Below are positions 37,301 to 46,276 of a DNA stretch of 64,000 nucleotides, in pieces. The notes under the pieces were generated by a model. The model saw only the letters and a list, made by a program, of their open reading frames with translations. It was not told the origin of the DNA and made no database searches. The DNA comes from Spirochaetales bacterium (lineage in GTDB: Bacteria; Spirochaetota; Spirochaetia; Treponematales; Treponemataceae): contig JAQXNX010000033.1 of assembly GCA_029098225.1 (NCBI GenBank), positions 62,001 to 126,000 on the forward strand, written 5' to 3'. Every line of letters starts with the position of its first letter. Positions within the stretch are counted from its first letter, which is position 1. A program made the position numbers and the translations under genes.

Positions 37301-38168
37301 CTTCTATCGAGTTAGGATCTATTCCTGATGAATAATAAACTGCTGTATATCCGGCAGAAGTTAATGGCGTAAATATTTGTGCACTTCCATCAAGATTGTA
37401 AAGGCCTGGCGGTGTTAAAGAAAGCTTTCCATAATTATTTGGATCTGAAATAACAAGACTTCCAGTTTCGTAACTTATTCTATAATGCTCACTTCCAATA
37501 TACAAATCTTTTGTATCTTTTTCGTGAAGAGTTCCAGTAAGATTTTTAATATTAAAGCAGACTATATACTGAGCTGTTGTGCCCGGAGTAAGAGAAACCG
37601 GCTGATCGCGTTGAAAAACTGCACCTGCAACACGAGGTGGCGGAGTATTAACCATTACAGAAATTTTATAAGACTTAAATTCGCGCTGAGTTGAAGCTTC
37701 ATGAACTGTAATTGTTCCAGAAAGATCTTTTATAATTTGAGTTCCGGAAATGACTTCGTTATTATCTACGCTATTAAGAAAATTCTTTCCGAATATGAGC
37801 ACTGCAGACTGGTTATCTGAAGCCTGAATGAATCTTACAGAATCAGAAAACTGAGCAGCCTTTGCAGCTATTTGAGAATTGTCAAATTCATAATTAAAAT
37901 CAAGAATATATTGCTGGGGATTACGAAGCTGTAAATAAATTGTTTTATCAGAATCACTTAGAAATGTATCAAGACCGTCATTTCCGCTTCCAATAGAATC
38001 GAAGATATTATGTTCAATTATTTCTGCTGAATTTGTATAATATTCAAAAAATTCGTTTACCGGTTCATTAAAGGTTATATTTCCACATGAAGAAAGAAAA
38101 AGCTGCAAAAAGATAAATAATAAAATAAATAAATAACTGAATTTATAGAACAAAAATTTTTTGTACAT
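34347..38168 (-). CDS. giant surface lipoprotein with beta-helix region and C-terminal lectin-like (Lcl/DUF1566-type) domain
   Basis: A 1273-residue predicted lipoprotein (lipobox FLSSC, Cys 28). Residues about 440-700 and 830-1010 resemble right-handed beta-helix modules with the same lead-in as its neighbour (KRKPYSKITQCIAAI). The last roughly 200 residues are different: Trp-rich, with WFKWIDANNSAPCW, NEWHYNAIQWAMWSYHNRF, NGWYLPSAPEFLVFWWN and the end DAIFFKWGEG...CVCAIRNF. This matches the Lcl/DUF1566 or formylglycine-generating-enzyme-like C-type-lectin fold. In treponemes this fold type is also the target of diversity-generating retroelements, but no reverse transcriptase is in this window. 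It probably acts as an adhesin. Confidence 0.8.
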   Translation of the reverse strand: MYKKFLFYKFSYLFILLFIFLQLFLSSCGNITFNEPVNEFFEYYTNSAEIIEHNIFDSIGSGNDGLDTFLSDSDKTIYLQLRNPQQYILDFNYEFDNSQIAAKAAQFSDSVRFIQASDNQSAVLIFGKNFLNSVDNNEVISGTQIIKDLSGTITVHEASTQREFKSYKISVMVNTPPPRVAGAVFQRDQPVSLTPGTTAQYIVCFNIKNLTGTLHEKDTKDLYIGSEHYRISYETGSLVISDPNNYGKLSLTPPGLYNLDGSAQIFTPLTSAGYTAVYYSSGIDPNSIEASSTIGYSLALYDDFGFSSSAYVSNRSDKLRPPSISVLSTGTDYCADDDTGIYNVVLSHNRSSYHYDENGETEGEPSSGMPVITYTFYNAADNSEVSSGSGTAPVTIPLENGQYYVKAFASYNGYVDSDLMSECSTTTSKFTIHKSANYYINKNASADGNGSKRKPYSKITQCIAAINAAENNDPVSTGYKIILQSDLSADNSESTTDAFAAIDSAIKVTVEGNGYTIDGTGYDRAFLIASGAEVTFNNLNISGSGIDVNNSKLSYESGSISGIQSTGYAGSAIKVSGSSGILELGSEDGIVTITGNTAGFTQPSGAVYIDNDSTLNLYKAVINNNYDGDGNKANLYLKSSDSIPAKINICSPLTGSQIGIKSNLPPALGTTIQFTERYGYNGGYNNGVNPGTYFIGDEHGVGYDESNGEAILALSGGEINLDFDETVTFSLESAYIPFHERKLMNINVRKTIGTEEIDITSACTDFNYSLSYFGEDVGNSYYDNTSVTNSVQIYNNLRSGNYVLFVRCKYNGFTYSQELNVYVRTLDELYVSETGDDSNSGARQTEALRTFSRALGLIRESGTRNFVIIHISGNVELGDISAAGHLNTCTSELARLTVQGSTSNAKITASGSSVLEIGNNGPRSIVLDNICFERENDNSSTIKLIRQDCDLTLRGNSRISGKLEVSKGSVIAVDSTYTASQNVNILPASNDSTDRIIVSGSSDADLLAKFVCANNEWSIDREGRLAAPLKDAPDAVGDLVLKSGKAVAYNNRTKINSTQRADAIAVIFYDHNDVYSGVNQKMGDRLLGVGIGSFDGHTERYSIGEGTAAANGWFKWIDANNSAPCWSGGDFSRNGNGISGDVDGSDNLAQIGAQMRAWGKTDDTNEWHYNAIQWAMWSYHNRFEEEWRNGWYLPSAPEFLVFWWNRDVVNNVLDYAAPDLRKFNTTDWFWTSTTPVGDSCADRDAIFFKWGEGKTNWEDSFRQHCVCAIRNFK

Positions 38169-38279
38169 TAAACTATCTCTTCGATTTATCCTTTAGTTCA
38201 AACATATCTATTATAATTAATATGTTAATAATTTTCAATGTTTTTAAATTATATGTTGAAAGTACATATGCAAAATTAC

Positions 38280-38308
38280 ATGACACAAAATAACATTTGT
38301 GCTATATT
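38280..38308 (+). promoter_or_regulatory. sigma-70-type promoter for purA
   Basis: ATGACA (38280-38285), a 17-nt spacer and TATATT (38303-38308). It predicts a leader of about 85 nt before purA, which contains a short upstream open frame and a CCGC/GCGG hairpin. Good consensus, untested. Confidence 0.65.
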
Positions 38309-38347
38309 AAACTTGTAAAAGCTCTGAGATGATTCTTCGGCGTTTTT

Positions 38348-38404
38348 ATGTTCAAAAAAATCTCTTTAATCCGCGATGATTCTGCGGAAGGAAGTAAACC
38401 ATGA
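38348..38404 (+). CDS. 18-codon leader open frame overlapping purA start
   Basis: ATG at 38348 reads MFKKISLIRDDSAEGSKP and stops at a TGA that overlaps the purA ATG in an ATGA arrangement. It has no strong Shine-Dalgarno sequence, so translation is uncertain. Its end covers the purA ribosome-binding site AAGGAAG. If translated it would couple or modulate purA initiation. Confidence 0.3.
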   Translation: MFKKISLIRDDSAEGSKP

Positions 38405-39624
38405 ACGTAGTAGTTATGGGTGCCCAGTGGGGCGATGAAGGCAAGGGAAAAATCGTAGACTACCTTGCACAGGATGCAAAATACGTTGTTCGTTTTGCGG
38501 GCGGCGCTAATGCAGGTCACACAATTGTAGTAGATGGAAAGAAGTATGCTCTCCATCAGGTTCCGTCTGGAATCCTCTACCCTGAAAAATCAGTTTTCCT
38601 TGGTAGTGGTATGGTAATTGACCCTGAAGCTCTTTTCAAAGAACTCCAGATGCTCAAGGACAACGGCATTAACTGGGAAGGCCGCGTATTCATTTCTGAC
38701 CGCGCTCACCTTACACTTCCTGGCTACCGCGAAATGGATAAGGCCCGCGATGCAGCACGTAAGCGCCCAATTGGTACAACAGGCCGCGGAATTGGAACTA
38801 CTTATTCTATGAAATCTGAACGCGACGGTATCCGTCTTGCAGACCTTGACTGGGATGAAAAGTGGAATGACCTCGACGATGCAGACAAGAAATTCCTTGA
38901 ACAGTTCAAAGACAAGCTCCTTTCTATGCGCGTGAACATCGCTGCAAAAATGTACGAGTTCCGCAACGACAATATTCTTTTCGAAGGTGCACAGGGTGCT
39001 ATGCTCGACCTCGACTCAGGTACATATCCTTATGTATCTTCTGGAGCAAGCTGTTCTGCTGGTGCTGCTACAGGTTCCGGAATTGGTCCTAAGGCCCTCG
39101 ACAAGATTTACGGTGTATTCAAGGCTTATGAAACTCGTGTAGGAAACGGTCCTATGCCATCTGAGTTCAATGCTGATACAGAAGGCGAACTTTGCGACTA
39201 CGTTCGTAACACAGGTAATGAGTTTGGTGTAACAACAGGACGTCCACGCCGCTGCGGTTACCTTGACCTCGTTGCTCTCCGCTATGCATGTCACGTAAAC
39301 TCAATCGATAACCTTGTACTTACTCACCTGGACATTTACGACGACATGAACGAAATCGAAGCCTGTGTTGCTTATAACATTGATGGAAAAATTGTAACAG
39401 ACTTCCCTGCAAGCATTCCTGAACTCAACCGCGCAAAACCAGTTCTTCAAAAGTTTGAAGGCTGGAAGGCAGACATCACAAAGTGTACATCTTACAAAAA
39501 ACTTCCAAAGGCTGCCCGCGAGTATGTAGAGTTCATCGAAGACTTTACAGGTACAAAGGTTGGAATCGTTTCTGTAGGTGCAGACAGAAACCAGACTTTC
39601 GTACGTGAGAAGATCTGGCGCTAA
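38401..39624 (+). CDS. purA: adenylosuccinate synthetase
   Basis: First committed step of AMP synthesis from IMP, using GTP and aspartate. N-terminal GTP/IMP motif GAQWGDEGKGKIVDYLA, then GGANAGHTIV, IGTTGRGIGTTYSMKSERDGIRL and, toward the C-terminus, TTGRPRRCGYLDLVALRYA. The length of 407 is slightly short but complete. Codon use is markedly biased to CTC, CGC, AAC and GAC compared with flanking genes, the pattern of a highly expressed gene. The Shine-Dalgarno AAGGA is 8 nt upstream. It precedes capA by 12 nt and is divergent from the giant lipoproteins. Confidence 0.97.
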   Translation: MNVVVMGAQWGDEGKGKIVDYLAQDAKYVVRFAGGANAGHTIVVDGKKYALHQVPSGILYPEKSVFLGSGMVIDPEALFKELQMLKDNGINWEGRVFISDRAHLTLPGYREMDKARDAARKRPIGTTGRGIGTTYSMKSERDGIRLADLDWDEKWNDLDDADKKFLEQFKDKLLSMRVNIAAKMYEFRNDNILFEGAQGAMLDLDSGTYPYVSSGASCSAGAATGSGIGPKALDKIYGVFKAYETRVGNGPMPSEFNADTEGELCDYVRNTGNEFGVTTGRPRRCGYLDLVALRYACHVNSIDNLVLTHLDIYDDMNEIEACVAYNIDGKIVTDFPASIPELNRAKPVLQKFEGWKADITKCTSYKKLPKAAREYVEFIEDFTGTKVGIVSVGADRNQTFVREKIWR

Positions 39625-39636
39625 AACGAGGCCGCA

Positions 39637-40875
39637 GTGAAAAGAATACAATACATCACAGTTTTCTTCATCATTCTTTTCACTGTGCTCCTTACTGCCT
39701 GCGGTACAACCTCACAAATCATTAAAGAACCTGCGGAAGACCAGCAGCTCGCACAAACTTCCGATACAGAATCACATCATCAAAAGCACGACAAAGATAC
39801 AATTACACTTTTATTCGCGGGCGATATTATGGCCCATTCGGTAAATTATTACATAACAAGCTATGAAAAAATCTGGCGTGATGTCCGTGAAATAATCACG
39901 GAACAAGACTTAGCCTTCGCTAACATAGAAGCCCCAATAGACACAACTAAAGCTGCCTCTAATTATCCGAATTTCAATATGACTCAAAAATACGTTCAGG
40001 CAGCCGTAGATGCCGGCTTTGATGTTTTTTCACTCTGCAATAATCACACAAACGACCAGTATAAAAACGGAATTCTAGAAACCATAAAAACGACACAGGC
40101 AATTACAGAATACACAAAAGAACAATCCGGAAACGACATTTATTTTTCCGGTATCAAACAGACAGGAGATTCAACGCTTTCTGCACTCACCTATAATTAT
40201 TTTGAGGCAAACGGCTGGAAAATTCTTTTTCTTCCAATAACTGAACTTTTAAATCGTCCCGATTCAGCAGAATACATAAATTTCATAAAGCCTAATGAAG
40301 AATCACGCAAAGCTTTTATAAAATATGCAAAGGAATTGCGTGAAGCAAATCCATGTGATCTTTTTATAATTTCTGTTCATACAAGCGAGCCGGAATACAC
40401 ACGCCTGGTTACAGAAAAACAGAATCAATATTATATGGATTTACTGGACGCTGGTGCAGATATAGTCTGGGCTAACCATGCACATATCATCAAAGACAGA
40501 AAAATCGTGGTAGATACAAAAACTGGCCGTGACAAGCTGATTATGTATGCAAACGGCAACACAATTTCCGGCCAGCGGACAAAGCCTGAACTCACGGCAA
40601 AAAATCCAAACAGTGAACGCGACAACACAGGCGACGGACTTTTTTATATTGTCACAATGCACAGAGAAAAAGACGGCTCCATGAAAATCAAAAAATGTGA
40701 ACCTTATTTTATAACAACCTACATTAACACTGCAAACGAGTATGTTATTAAACCGCTCAATCAGGATTTTGTAGATTACCTTTACGACGTTCCGCGAACA
40801 AACTGGGCAAAATATATTGAACGCCGTATCAATATTAATAAAGAAGCAACAAAGGATTTAATTGAATGGCAGTAA
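39637..40875 (+). CDS. CapA-like lipoprotein (poly-gamma-glutamate-synthesis-type metallophosphatase fold)
   Basis: Start GTG at 39637 with GAGG 6 nt upstream. Lipobox LLTAC (Cys 22) predicts a membrane-anchored periplasmic protein. The PGA_cap domain follows: LLFAGDIMAHS (metal ligand Asp), DLAFANIEAPI, VFSLCNNHTND, FIISVHTSEPEYTR and VWANHAHIIKD, the metal and catalytic positions of the CapA family. These proteins are implicated in anchoring or trimming polyglutamate or other envelope polymers, and no other capsule gene is nearby. The stop overlaps the helicase start by 10 nt, and the gene follows purA by 12 nt, so all three plus-strand genes may be one transcript. Confidence 0.85.
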   Translation: MKRIQYITVFFIILFTVLLTACGTTSQIIKEPAEDQQLAQTSDTESHHQKHDKDTITLLFAGDIMAHSVNYYITSYEKIWRDVREIITEQDLAFANIEAPIDTTKAASNYPNFNMTQKYVQAAVDAGFDVFSLCNNHTNDQYKNGILETIKTTQAITEYTKEQSGNDIYFSGIKQTGDSTLSALTYNYFEANGWKILFLPITELLNRPDSAEYINFIKPNEESRKAFIKYAKELREANPCDLFIISVHTSEPEYTRLVTEKQNQYYMDLLDAGADIVWANHAHIIKDRKIVVDTKTGRDKLIMYANGNTISGQRTKPELTAKNPNSERDNTGDGLFYIVTMHREKDGSMKIKKCEPYFITTYINTANEYVIKPLNQDFVDYLYDVPRTNWAKYIERRININKEATKDLIEWQ

Positions 40876-43439
40876 CAGTTGATTACAAAAATCTTCCGGT
40901 CTATGCACAAAAGCAGAAAATATTAGAGTGTCTGGAAAACAATCAGGTAGTAATAGTAGAAAGCCCTACAGGCTCAGGAAAGACAACACAGATTCCTGTT
41001 ATTTTATACGAAGCAGGTTACGCAACCAGCGGAATGATTGGTGTAACTCAGCCACGCCGAATTGCCGCCCTGAGTGTAAGTGAATTTATTTCAAAGCAGT
41101 TAGGCACGACTTACCCCGGGCTCGTCGGCTACAAGATGCGTTTTGAAGATTACACTAATAACGATACCCGCATCAAAATCATGACAGATGGAATTCTTCT
41201 TCAGGAAATGAAGCTGGACCCATGGCTCAGTAAGTACAGCGTACTTATGATTGACGAAGCGCATGAACGAAGCCTCAATATTGATTTTGTACTTGGTCTT
41301 GTTAAAAGAGTTTTAAAAGAACGAAAAGATTTTCATGTAATTGTAAGTTCAGCGACAATGAACACTCAGGCATTTTCTGAATATTTCGACAATGCACCAA
41401 TCGTTTCTATTGACACAATCACCTATCCTGTAACAGTAATTTATGATCCTATTCAGGGAGGAATTACAACTTCAACTCAGGCAGGCTGTGACAATATTTT
41501 AAATAAAATCAGAAACACAGTTGAAAGAGTTTTAGATAATGATGAAGACGGTGGTATTTTAATATTTTTACCTGGTGAAAAAATTATTAAAGACTGTCTG
41601 GATAATCTTTGTCATGCACCGTTTGCAAGACAGCTTCATATCCTTCCATTGTATGGAAGACTTTCCAAAGAAGAACAGGAACGAGTTTTTGAAGCTCCAC
41701 CTTCCGGAAAACGGAAGGTTGTTATTTCAACTAATATAGCAGAAACCTCTGTTACAATCAGTGATATTACAACAGTAATTGACTCGGGCTTATGTAAATT
41801 AAATTTTTACAGTCCGCGTACTTTTACCTCAAGCCTGATAGAAACTCCAGTATCTAAAGCTTCCTGCAATCAAAGAAAAGGTCGTGCAGGACGTACTCAC
41901 GAAGGAACATGTTACCGGCTTTATTCACGTCGGGATTTTGAAATCCGTCCGGAATATACTACAGAAGAAATTTACCGCACAGATTTAAGTGAAGTTGTTT
42001 TGCGGATGAGTGAGCTTGGTATTACAGATTTTTATGATTTTGATTTTATTGCAAGTCCGGGAAAAGAAGGAATTATTGGCGCCGTAGATACTTTAAATAT
42101 GCTTGGAGCCCTGGATAAAGATAACACACTTTCTTCAATTGGAAATATGATGGTTTATTTTCCGCTTGAACCAAGGATAAGCAGAATTATTGTAGAAGCA
42201 ATTATGAATTATCCGGATTGTATGGAAGATGTTTTGATTGCAGCTTCTTTCTTATCCACAAATTCACCGTTTCTTTTACCTCAGAATGAAGAAATGGAAG
42301 CAAGAAAGGCTCATCACCGGTTCCAGAATATTCAGGGAGACTTCTGTACATATCTTAATCTTTACCGGGCCTTTATTCAGACAGATAACCGCGAAAACTT
42401 CTGCAAAAAGAATTATCTTGATTTACGTGTTATGTCAGAAATTGAAAACATTAAGCTTCAGCTTTCTGAAATTGTAGGAGATAAGCTTGGCTTACCGATT
42501 ACAAGCAAAAACAGCGACATGTCCGATTATTTGTGCTGTATAGCAAGCGGAATGATTCAGTTTGTATGTATTAGAACAGGCCGCGAAAATTACAGAAGCC
42601 TTACGGCAGATCATATTTGCATTCATCCGGGAAGCGTTATGTTCCGCCAGAATCCGGTATTTATTGTTGCCGGAGAAATTGTTAAAACAAGCAGAATTTT
42701 TGCAATGAGTGTTTCTCCACTTACAAGACCTATGCTTGATAAAATTTCTCCTGAACTGTTTGAACGCCTTCTTTCTTGCAAACAATCTGTCATACACGAA
42801 AAATTAAATTCTGATTATCCGGAAAGAAATCAAAAAAGAAAAGACAAAAAGAATCAGATTGAGCAGAAAAAAGTTCAGGATGAAAATGCACTTTCTCTTG
42901 GCGACTATATATTCGAAACGAAAAAAATCAAAGGCAAAAAAACTGCAATATTACCGCTTGATGATTTTATTCATGCAATTTTAAATGAAAAAGACAAGGG
43001 AAAACTTGCTTCCTGTGGTGCATTAAAAGGAGCAATAAGATTTAATGACGGCGGAACAATTCTTAACGGCGAAAAGCTTTCTTTAATTATTGAACTGGCT
43101 AAGCAGCTGGATTTACATCCTCTTCCAGAAAAAAAATGGAACAGGAAAATGAATGTAAATGTTTATGAACAGCTTCAAAAGGAACAGCTCATAGATTCTC
43201 TTGAATGGATTTTGCATGCGGCAATTGCTAAACAAAAAGACAGGGAATACGGTTTTATAACTCTTTATAATAACGGAAACGGAAGTTACTGGTTCAAAGT
43301 TTCCAGAGGCTTTTCTACAGCCCTTCTTGAAACACATTCGAGTCTTGAAAAGCTTATAGAAGAAAATGTGGAATTTTCAAAAGAAGAAAAAGAACGAATC
43401 AACGCATCTCTTGCACTTGTAAATAAGCTGTATGAGTAA
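40866..43439 (+). CDS. DEAH-box ATP-dependent RNA helicase, HrpA/HrpB-like
   Basis: An 857-residue RNA helicase. Motif I ESPTGSGKTTQIP, Ia TQPRRIAALSV, II DEAHERS, III SSATM, V STNIAETSVTI and VI QRKGRAGR are all present. Helicase-associated HA2 and OB-fold regions fill residues about 400-640. It is shorter than enterobacterial HrpA (about 1300) and lacks its long C-terminal region; instead the last 190 residues are a distinctive Lys-rich linker and a helical domain (WFKVSRGFSTALLETHSSLEKL). The specific RNA target is not known. The start overlaps the capA-like gene by 10 nt. Confidence 0.9.
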   Translation: MAVTVDYKNLPVYAQKQKILECLENNQVVIVESPTGSGKTTQIPVILYEAGYATSGMIGVTQPRRIAALSVSEFISKQLGTTYPGLVGYKMRFEDYTNNDTRIKIMTDGILLQEMKLDPWLSKYSVLMIDEAHERSLNIDFVLGLVKRVLKERKDFHVIVSSATMNTQAFSEYFDNAPIVSIDTITYPVTVIYDPIQGGITTSTQAGCDNILNKIRNTVERVLDNDEDGGILIFLPGEKIIKDCLDNLCHAPFARQLHILPLYGRLSKEEQERVFEAPPSGKRKVVISTNIAETSVTISDITTVIDSGLCKLNFYSPRTFTSSLIETPVSKASCNQRKGRAGRTHEGTCYRLYSRRDFEIRPEYTTEEIYRTDLSEVVLRMSELGITDFYDFDFIASPGKEGIIGAVDTLNMLGALDKDNTLSSIGNMMVYFPLEPRISRIIVEAIMNYPDCMEDVLIAASFLSTNSPFLLPQNEEMEARKAHHRFQNIQGDFCTYLNLYRAFIQTDNRENFCKKNYLDLRVMSEIENIKLQLSEIVGDKLGLPITSKNSDMSDYLCCIASGMIQFVCIRTGRENYRSLTADHICIHPGSVMFRQNPVFIVAGEIVKTSRIFAMSVSPLTRPMLDKISPELFERLLSCKQSVIHEKLNSDYPERNQKRKDKKNQIEQKKVQDENALSLGDYIFETKKIKGKKTAILPLDDFIHAILNEKDKGKLASCGALKGAIRFNDGGTILNGEKLSLIIELAKQLDLHPLPEKKWNRKMNVNVYEQLQKEQLIDSLEWILHAAIAKQKDREYGFITLYNNGNGSYWFKVSRGFSTALLETHSSLEKLIEENVEFSKEEKERINASLALVNKLYE

Positions 43440-43461
43440 AATCTATTTTTTGTGAAAAAAA

Positions 43462-43484
43462 TTGCCAGGGAAGATTTCTGGCAA
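43462..43484. terminator. hairpin terminator between convergent genes
   Basis: Perfect stem TTGCCAG (43462-43468) / CTGGCAA (43478-43484), with a T-run on the minus strand just past it (A-run at 43456-43461 on the plus strand). It fits a terminator for the HEAT-repeat gene that ends at 43544, and could also serve the helicase gene. Confidence 0.75.
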
Positions 43485-43543
43485 ATAAAAAGTATTTCTT
43501 TCGTGCTGCGAAAACATGTTCGTTTATAAAACCAGTTTTCAGC

Positions 43544-45109
43544 CTACTCGTCTTCAATTTCAAGAATTTTCTTAATGCGTGATTTTATACTTGAATTTGT
43601 TTTTTTATCATTATAAAGGTTACGCATCACATCTTCTGCGCTGGAAAAATGTTTATTCTTATAAATATCTATTCCAAGACTGATTGTTGTAACATCCTTT
43701 GATGCAAGAAATTTTAAACATACAGGTTCATAAGAAGCCTTAGGCTTTTTTGCAAGCTGCTTTCCAATTTCATAGCGCAAATCTTTTCGCTTGTCGTCTT
43801 CTGCACATTCAAGAGCTAATTCAATTATTTCTTTTTCACCTGCAAAATCATTTGCAATTAATGCAGCAACAATCGTTTTCTTTGTACCATCTGCAAGTTT
43901 TTTATCTTTAAGCTGTTCAATAAGAAAATCATTTGCTTCTGAATTATTCATTGCTGCAAGAGTTTTAATTGAATCTTCTTTTATTACCTTTTCGCTGTCA
44001 TTTTTTGCACGGTAAATTAAATAAGGAACAGCGTCTTTAAAATTCATTTCCTTAACAGCTTTTATAGATTCCTGTCTTACACGCCAATGTTCATCTTTAA
44101 TTCCCTGAATAATTACATTTTTTGCTTCTACAACATCAGGAAAATTCAGCAAACCTTTTATAACATACTGACGCAAATTCGGATCGGAAGAAGAAAAGGC
44201 TTCTGCAAGAACAGGAACACTTTCCTTTTTTTCCATTAATCCAATAGCTTCTGCTGCATACATTCTTACATAAGAGTTTTCATCTTCATCATTTAAAATA
44301 TCAACAAGGCGATCCCAGGTTTCTACAGCATGCATTTTTCCACAGGTTCTCATAAGAATCTGGCGCTGAGCATCTGTCAAATCATCACGGTCAAGAAATT
44401 CAACAAGGAAAACAGCTTCTTCGGGACCACCAATTTCTCCAATTGCTGCAATTGCAGCATTAAAATAATTTTCATTTTCACTTTCAATTAAGGCAAGAAC
44501 TGCGGGAACAGCTTCTTTTGTTTTTACTGCAGAAATATACTGAAAGCAGGCAGAAACAATTTCGTTTTTTTCGTCATACGGATCATTAATTATTTCTACA
44601 GCAAAATCTTCAAGGCAGGGATCTTCAAGCTTTGTAAAATATTTTAAGATTTTTTCCTGAACGCTTTTATTCTTTGTTGTCTGAAAAAGATCATAAATAT
44701 CATCTGAAAAACGAGGATCATCATTTTCTATAAGTTTATCAATTAAGTCCGAAAGCTCTGATGGAAGCCCATATTTAATTGTCTGCGAATATTCTTTTTC
44801 TGTAGAATCGTTTTCATCTTTTTCTTTTGCAGCTTTTACTTTTTCGCTGTCTGGCTTTTCTGGTCTTTTAGAATTCGGAATCTCTGATTTTCCAGGTTTT
44901 GAAGCAGTTACCTTTGATTCATTTTTTTCTGCTTCTGAAGCTTCAGATGAATTGTCTGAAGAAAGATTTACTTCATCATTAGAAATTCCGTTTCCGTCCA
45001 GAGTATTTTCATTCAGTGTATTATCGTCTGCAGAATTATCTTGCGAATAAACAGAAATTGTCAAAAACGAAAAAATGAATATAGCAAAAATTATTTTTCT
45101 AAATTTCAT
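43544..45109 (-). CDS. secreted HEAT-repeat protein
   Basis: An exported protein of about 521 residues. The ATG at 45109 gives a good signal peptide (KIIFAIFIFSFLTISVYSQ); GAGAGG lies upstream. Residues about 22-110 are an acidic/Lys low-complexity linker. From about 115 to the end there are at least eight HEAT-type helical repeats (e.g. AAIAAIGEIGGPEEAVFLVEFL, YAAEAIGLMEKKESVPVLAEA, RQESIKAVKEMNFKDAVPYL). This makes a curved superhelical binding surface in the periplasm. It lies 33 nt downstream of tgt on the same strand. Function unknown; scaffold or binding protein. Confidence 0.75.
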   Translation of the reverse strand: MKFRKIIFAIFIFSFLTISVYSQDNSADDNTLNENTLDGNGISNDEVNLSSDNSSEASEAEKNESKVTASKPGKSEIPNSKRPEKPDSEKVKAAKEKDENDSTEKEYSQTIKYGLPSELSDLIDKLIENDDPRFSDDIYDLFQTTKNKSVQEKILKYFTKLEDPCLEDFAVEIINDPYDEKNEIVSACFQYISAVKTKEAVPAVLALIESENENYFNAAIAAIGEIGGPEEAVFLVEFLDRDDLTDAQRQILMRTCGKMHAVETWDRLVDILNDEDENSYVRMYAAEAIGLMEKKESVPVLAEAFSSSDPNLRQYVIKGLLNFPDVVEAKNVIIQGIKDEHWRVRQESIKAVKEMNFKDAVPYLIYRAKNDSEKVIKEDSIKTLAAMNNSEANDFLIEQLKDKKLADGTKKTIVAALIANDFAGEKEIIELALECAEDDKRKDLRYEIGKQLAKKPKASYEPVCLKFLASKDVTTISLGIDIYKNKHFSSAEDVMRNLYNDKKTNSSIKSRIKKILEIEDE

Positions 45110-45141
45110 AATGCTGCCTCTCAAAATAATAAAAATTTTCC

Positions 45142-46275
45142 TTATACCCCGCTGGAAAACTTTTCCAGAAAATCTTTTTTATACTGAGCAAATCTGTTTT
45201 CTTCAATTGCTGTCCGTATTTCTTTAAGCATATTATTCAAGAAATACAGATTATGATAACTTGCAAGTATTGAACTCAGAATTTCCTGCTCTTTAAAAAG
45301 ATGTCTTAAATAACTTCGGGAATAAGTGCGGCAAACTTTACAATTACATTCATTATCTAAAGGAGAAAAATCGTGAATCCAGCGTTCCTGTTTTATGCTA
45401 AGCATTCCCCGATGAGTAAAATATGAACCGTTACGTGCATTTCTTGTAGGCAAAACACAATCAAACATATCAATTCCATTTTCAACTGCGTCCAAAATAT
45501 ATTCAGGAGTTCCAATTCCCATAACATATTTAACTTTTTCTTCAGGCAAAAACTGAACTGTATAATTTAAGAATTTCTTAAACTCCTGCGGAGGTTCCCC
45601 TACACTCAAGCCACCAATTGCAATTCCACTCATATTCAGAGAAGATACAAATTCTGCACTCTGCTTTCGCAAATCTTCAAAAAAGTTTCCCTGAACAATC
45701 GGAAATAATAAACCTTTATAACCTTCTTCGCGTTGTTTTTCCCATTCATTTTTAGCACGTATCAGCCAGTCACTTGTTATTTTTAACGAACGTTCAGCTT
45801 CCTTCCGGTCCACTCCCCATGCAGAACAAACATCAAGCTGCATCTGAATATCAGAATTAAATTTTGCCTGTGTCTGAACAACATTTTCAGGAGTAAATAA
45901 ATGGTAACTGCCATCTATATGACTCTGGAACTTTGCACCTTCATCTGTAATTTTTCTAAGCTTGGATAAAGAAAAAATCTGAAAGCCGCCTGAATCTGTA
46001 AGGAAATTTTTATTCCATTTAGAAAACCCGTGAAGGCCACCAGCTTCCTTAATTAAATCCGGGCCAGGCCGTAAAAAAAGATGATAGGTATTTGCAAGAA
46101 TAATATCAAAATCAATTTCTTCAAGAAAATCATTTGGAACAGCTTTTACCGTTGCATTTGTTCCTACCGGCATAAATACAGGAGTTCTTACATCTCCATG
46201 CGGAAGATGAAGAATTCCTGTTCTTGCTTTTCCATCCTTATGTTTTATTTCAAAATTCTGTAAAATTTCACTCAT
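45142..46275 (-). CDS. tgt: queuine tRNA-ribosyltransferase
   Basis: Exchanges guanine for preQ1 at position 34 of GUN-anticodon tRNAs. Motifs: ANTYHLFLRPG, LTDSGGFQIFSL with the catalytic-region Asp, GGLSVGEPP, GIGTPEYILDAVENGIDMFDCVLPTRNARNG containing the nucleophile Asp, and the zinc site CNCKVCRTYSRSYLRHL with a later His. The length of 377 is normal. The start lies 1 nt from the LptG-like stop, so it is coupled to the lpt genes. Secure. Confidence 0.97.
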   Translation of the reverse strand: MSEILQNFEIKHKDGKARTGILHLPHGDVRTPVFMPVGTNATVKAVPNDFLEEIDFDIILANTYHLFLRPGPDLIKEAGGLHGFSKWNKNFLTDSGGFQIFSLSKLRKITDEGAKFQSHIDGSYHLFTPENVVQTQAKFNSDIQMQLDVCSAWGVDRKEAERSLKITSDWLIRAKNEWEKQREEGYKGLLFPIVQGNFFEDLRKQSAEFVSSLNMSGIAIGGLSVGEPPQEFKKFLNYTVQFLPEEKVKYVMGIGTPEYILDAVENGIDMFDCVLPTRNARNGSYFTHRGMLSIKQERWIHDFSPLDNECNCKVCRTYSRSYLRHLFKEQEILSSILASYHNLYFLNNMLKEIRTAIEENRFAQYKKDFLEKFSSGV

Positions 46276-46276
46276 A

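Noticed and set aside
39016-39651. Minus-strand open frames opposite purA
   Set aside because: These are shadows caused by the strong codon bias of purA.
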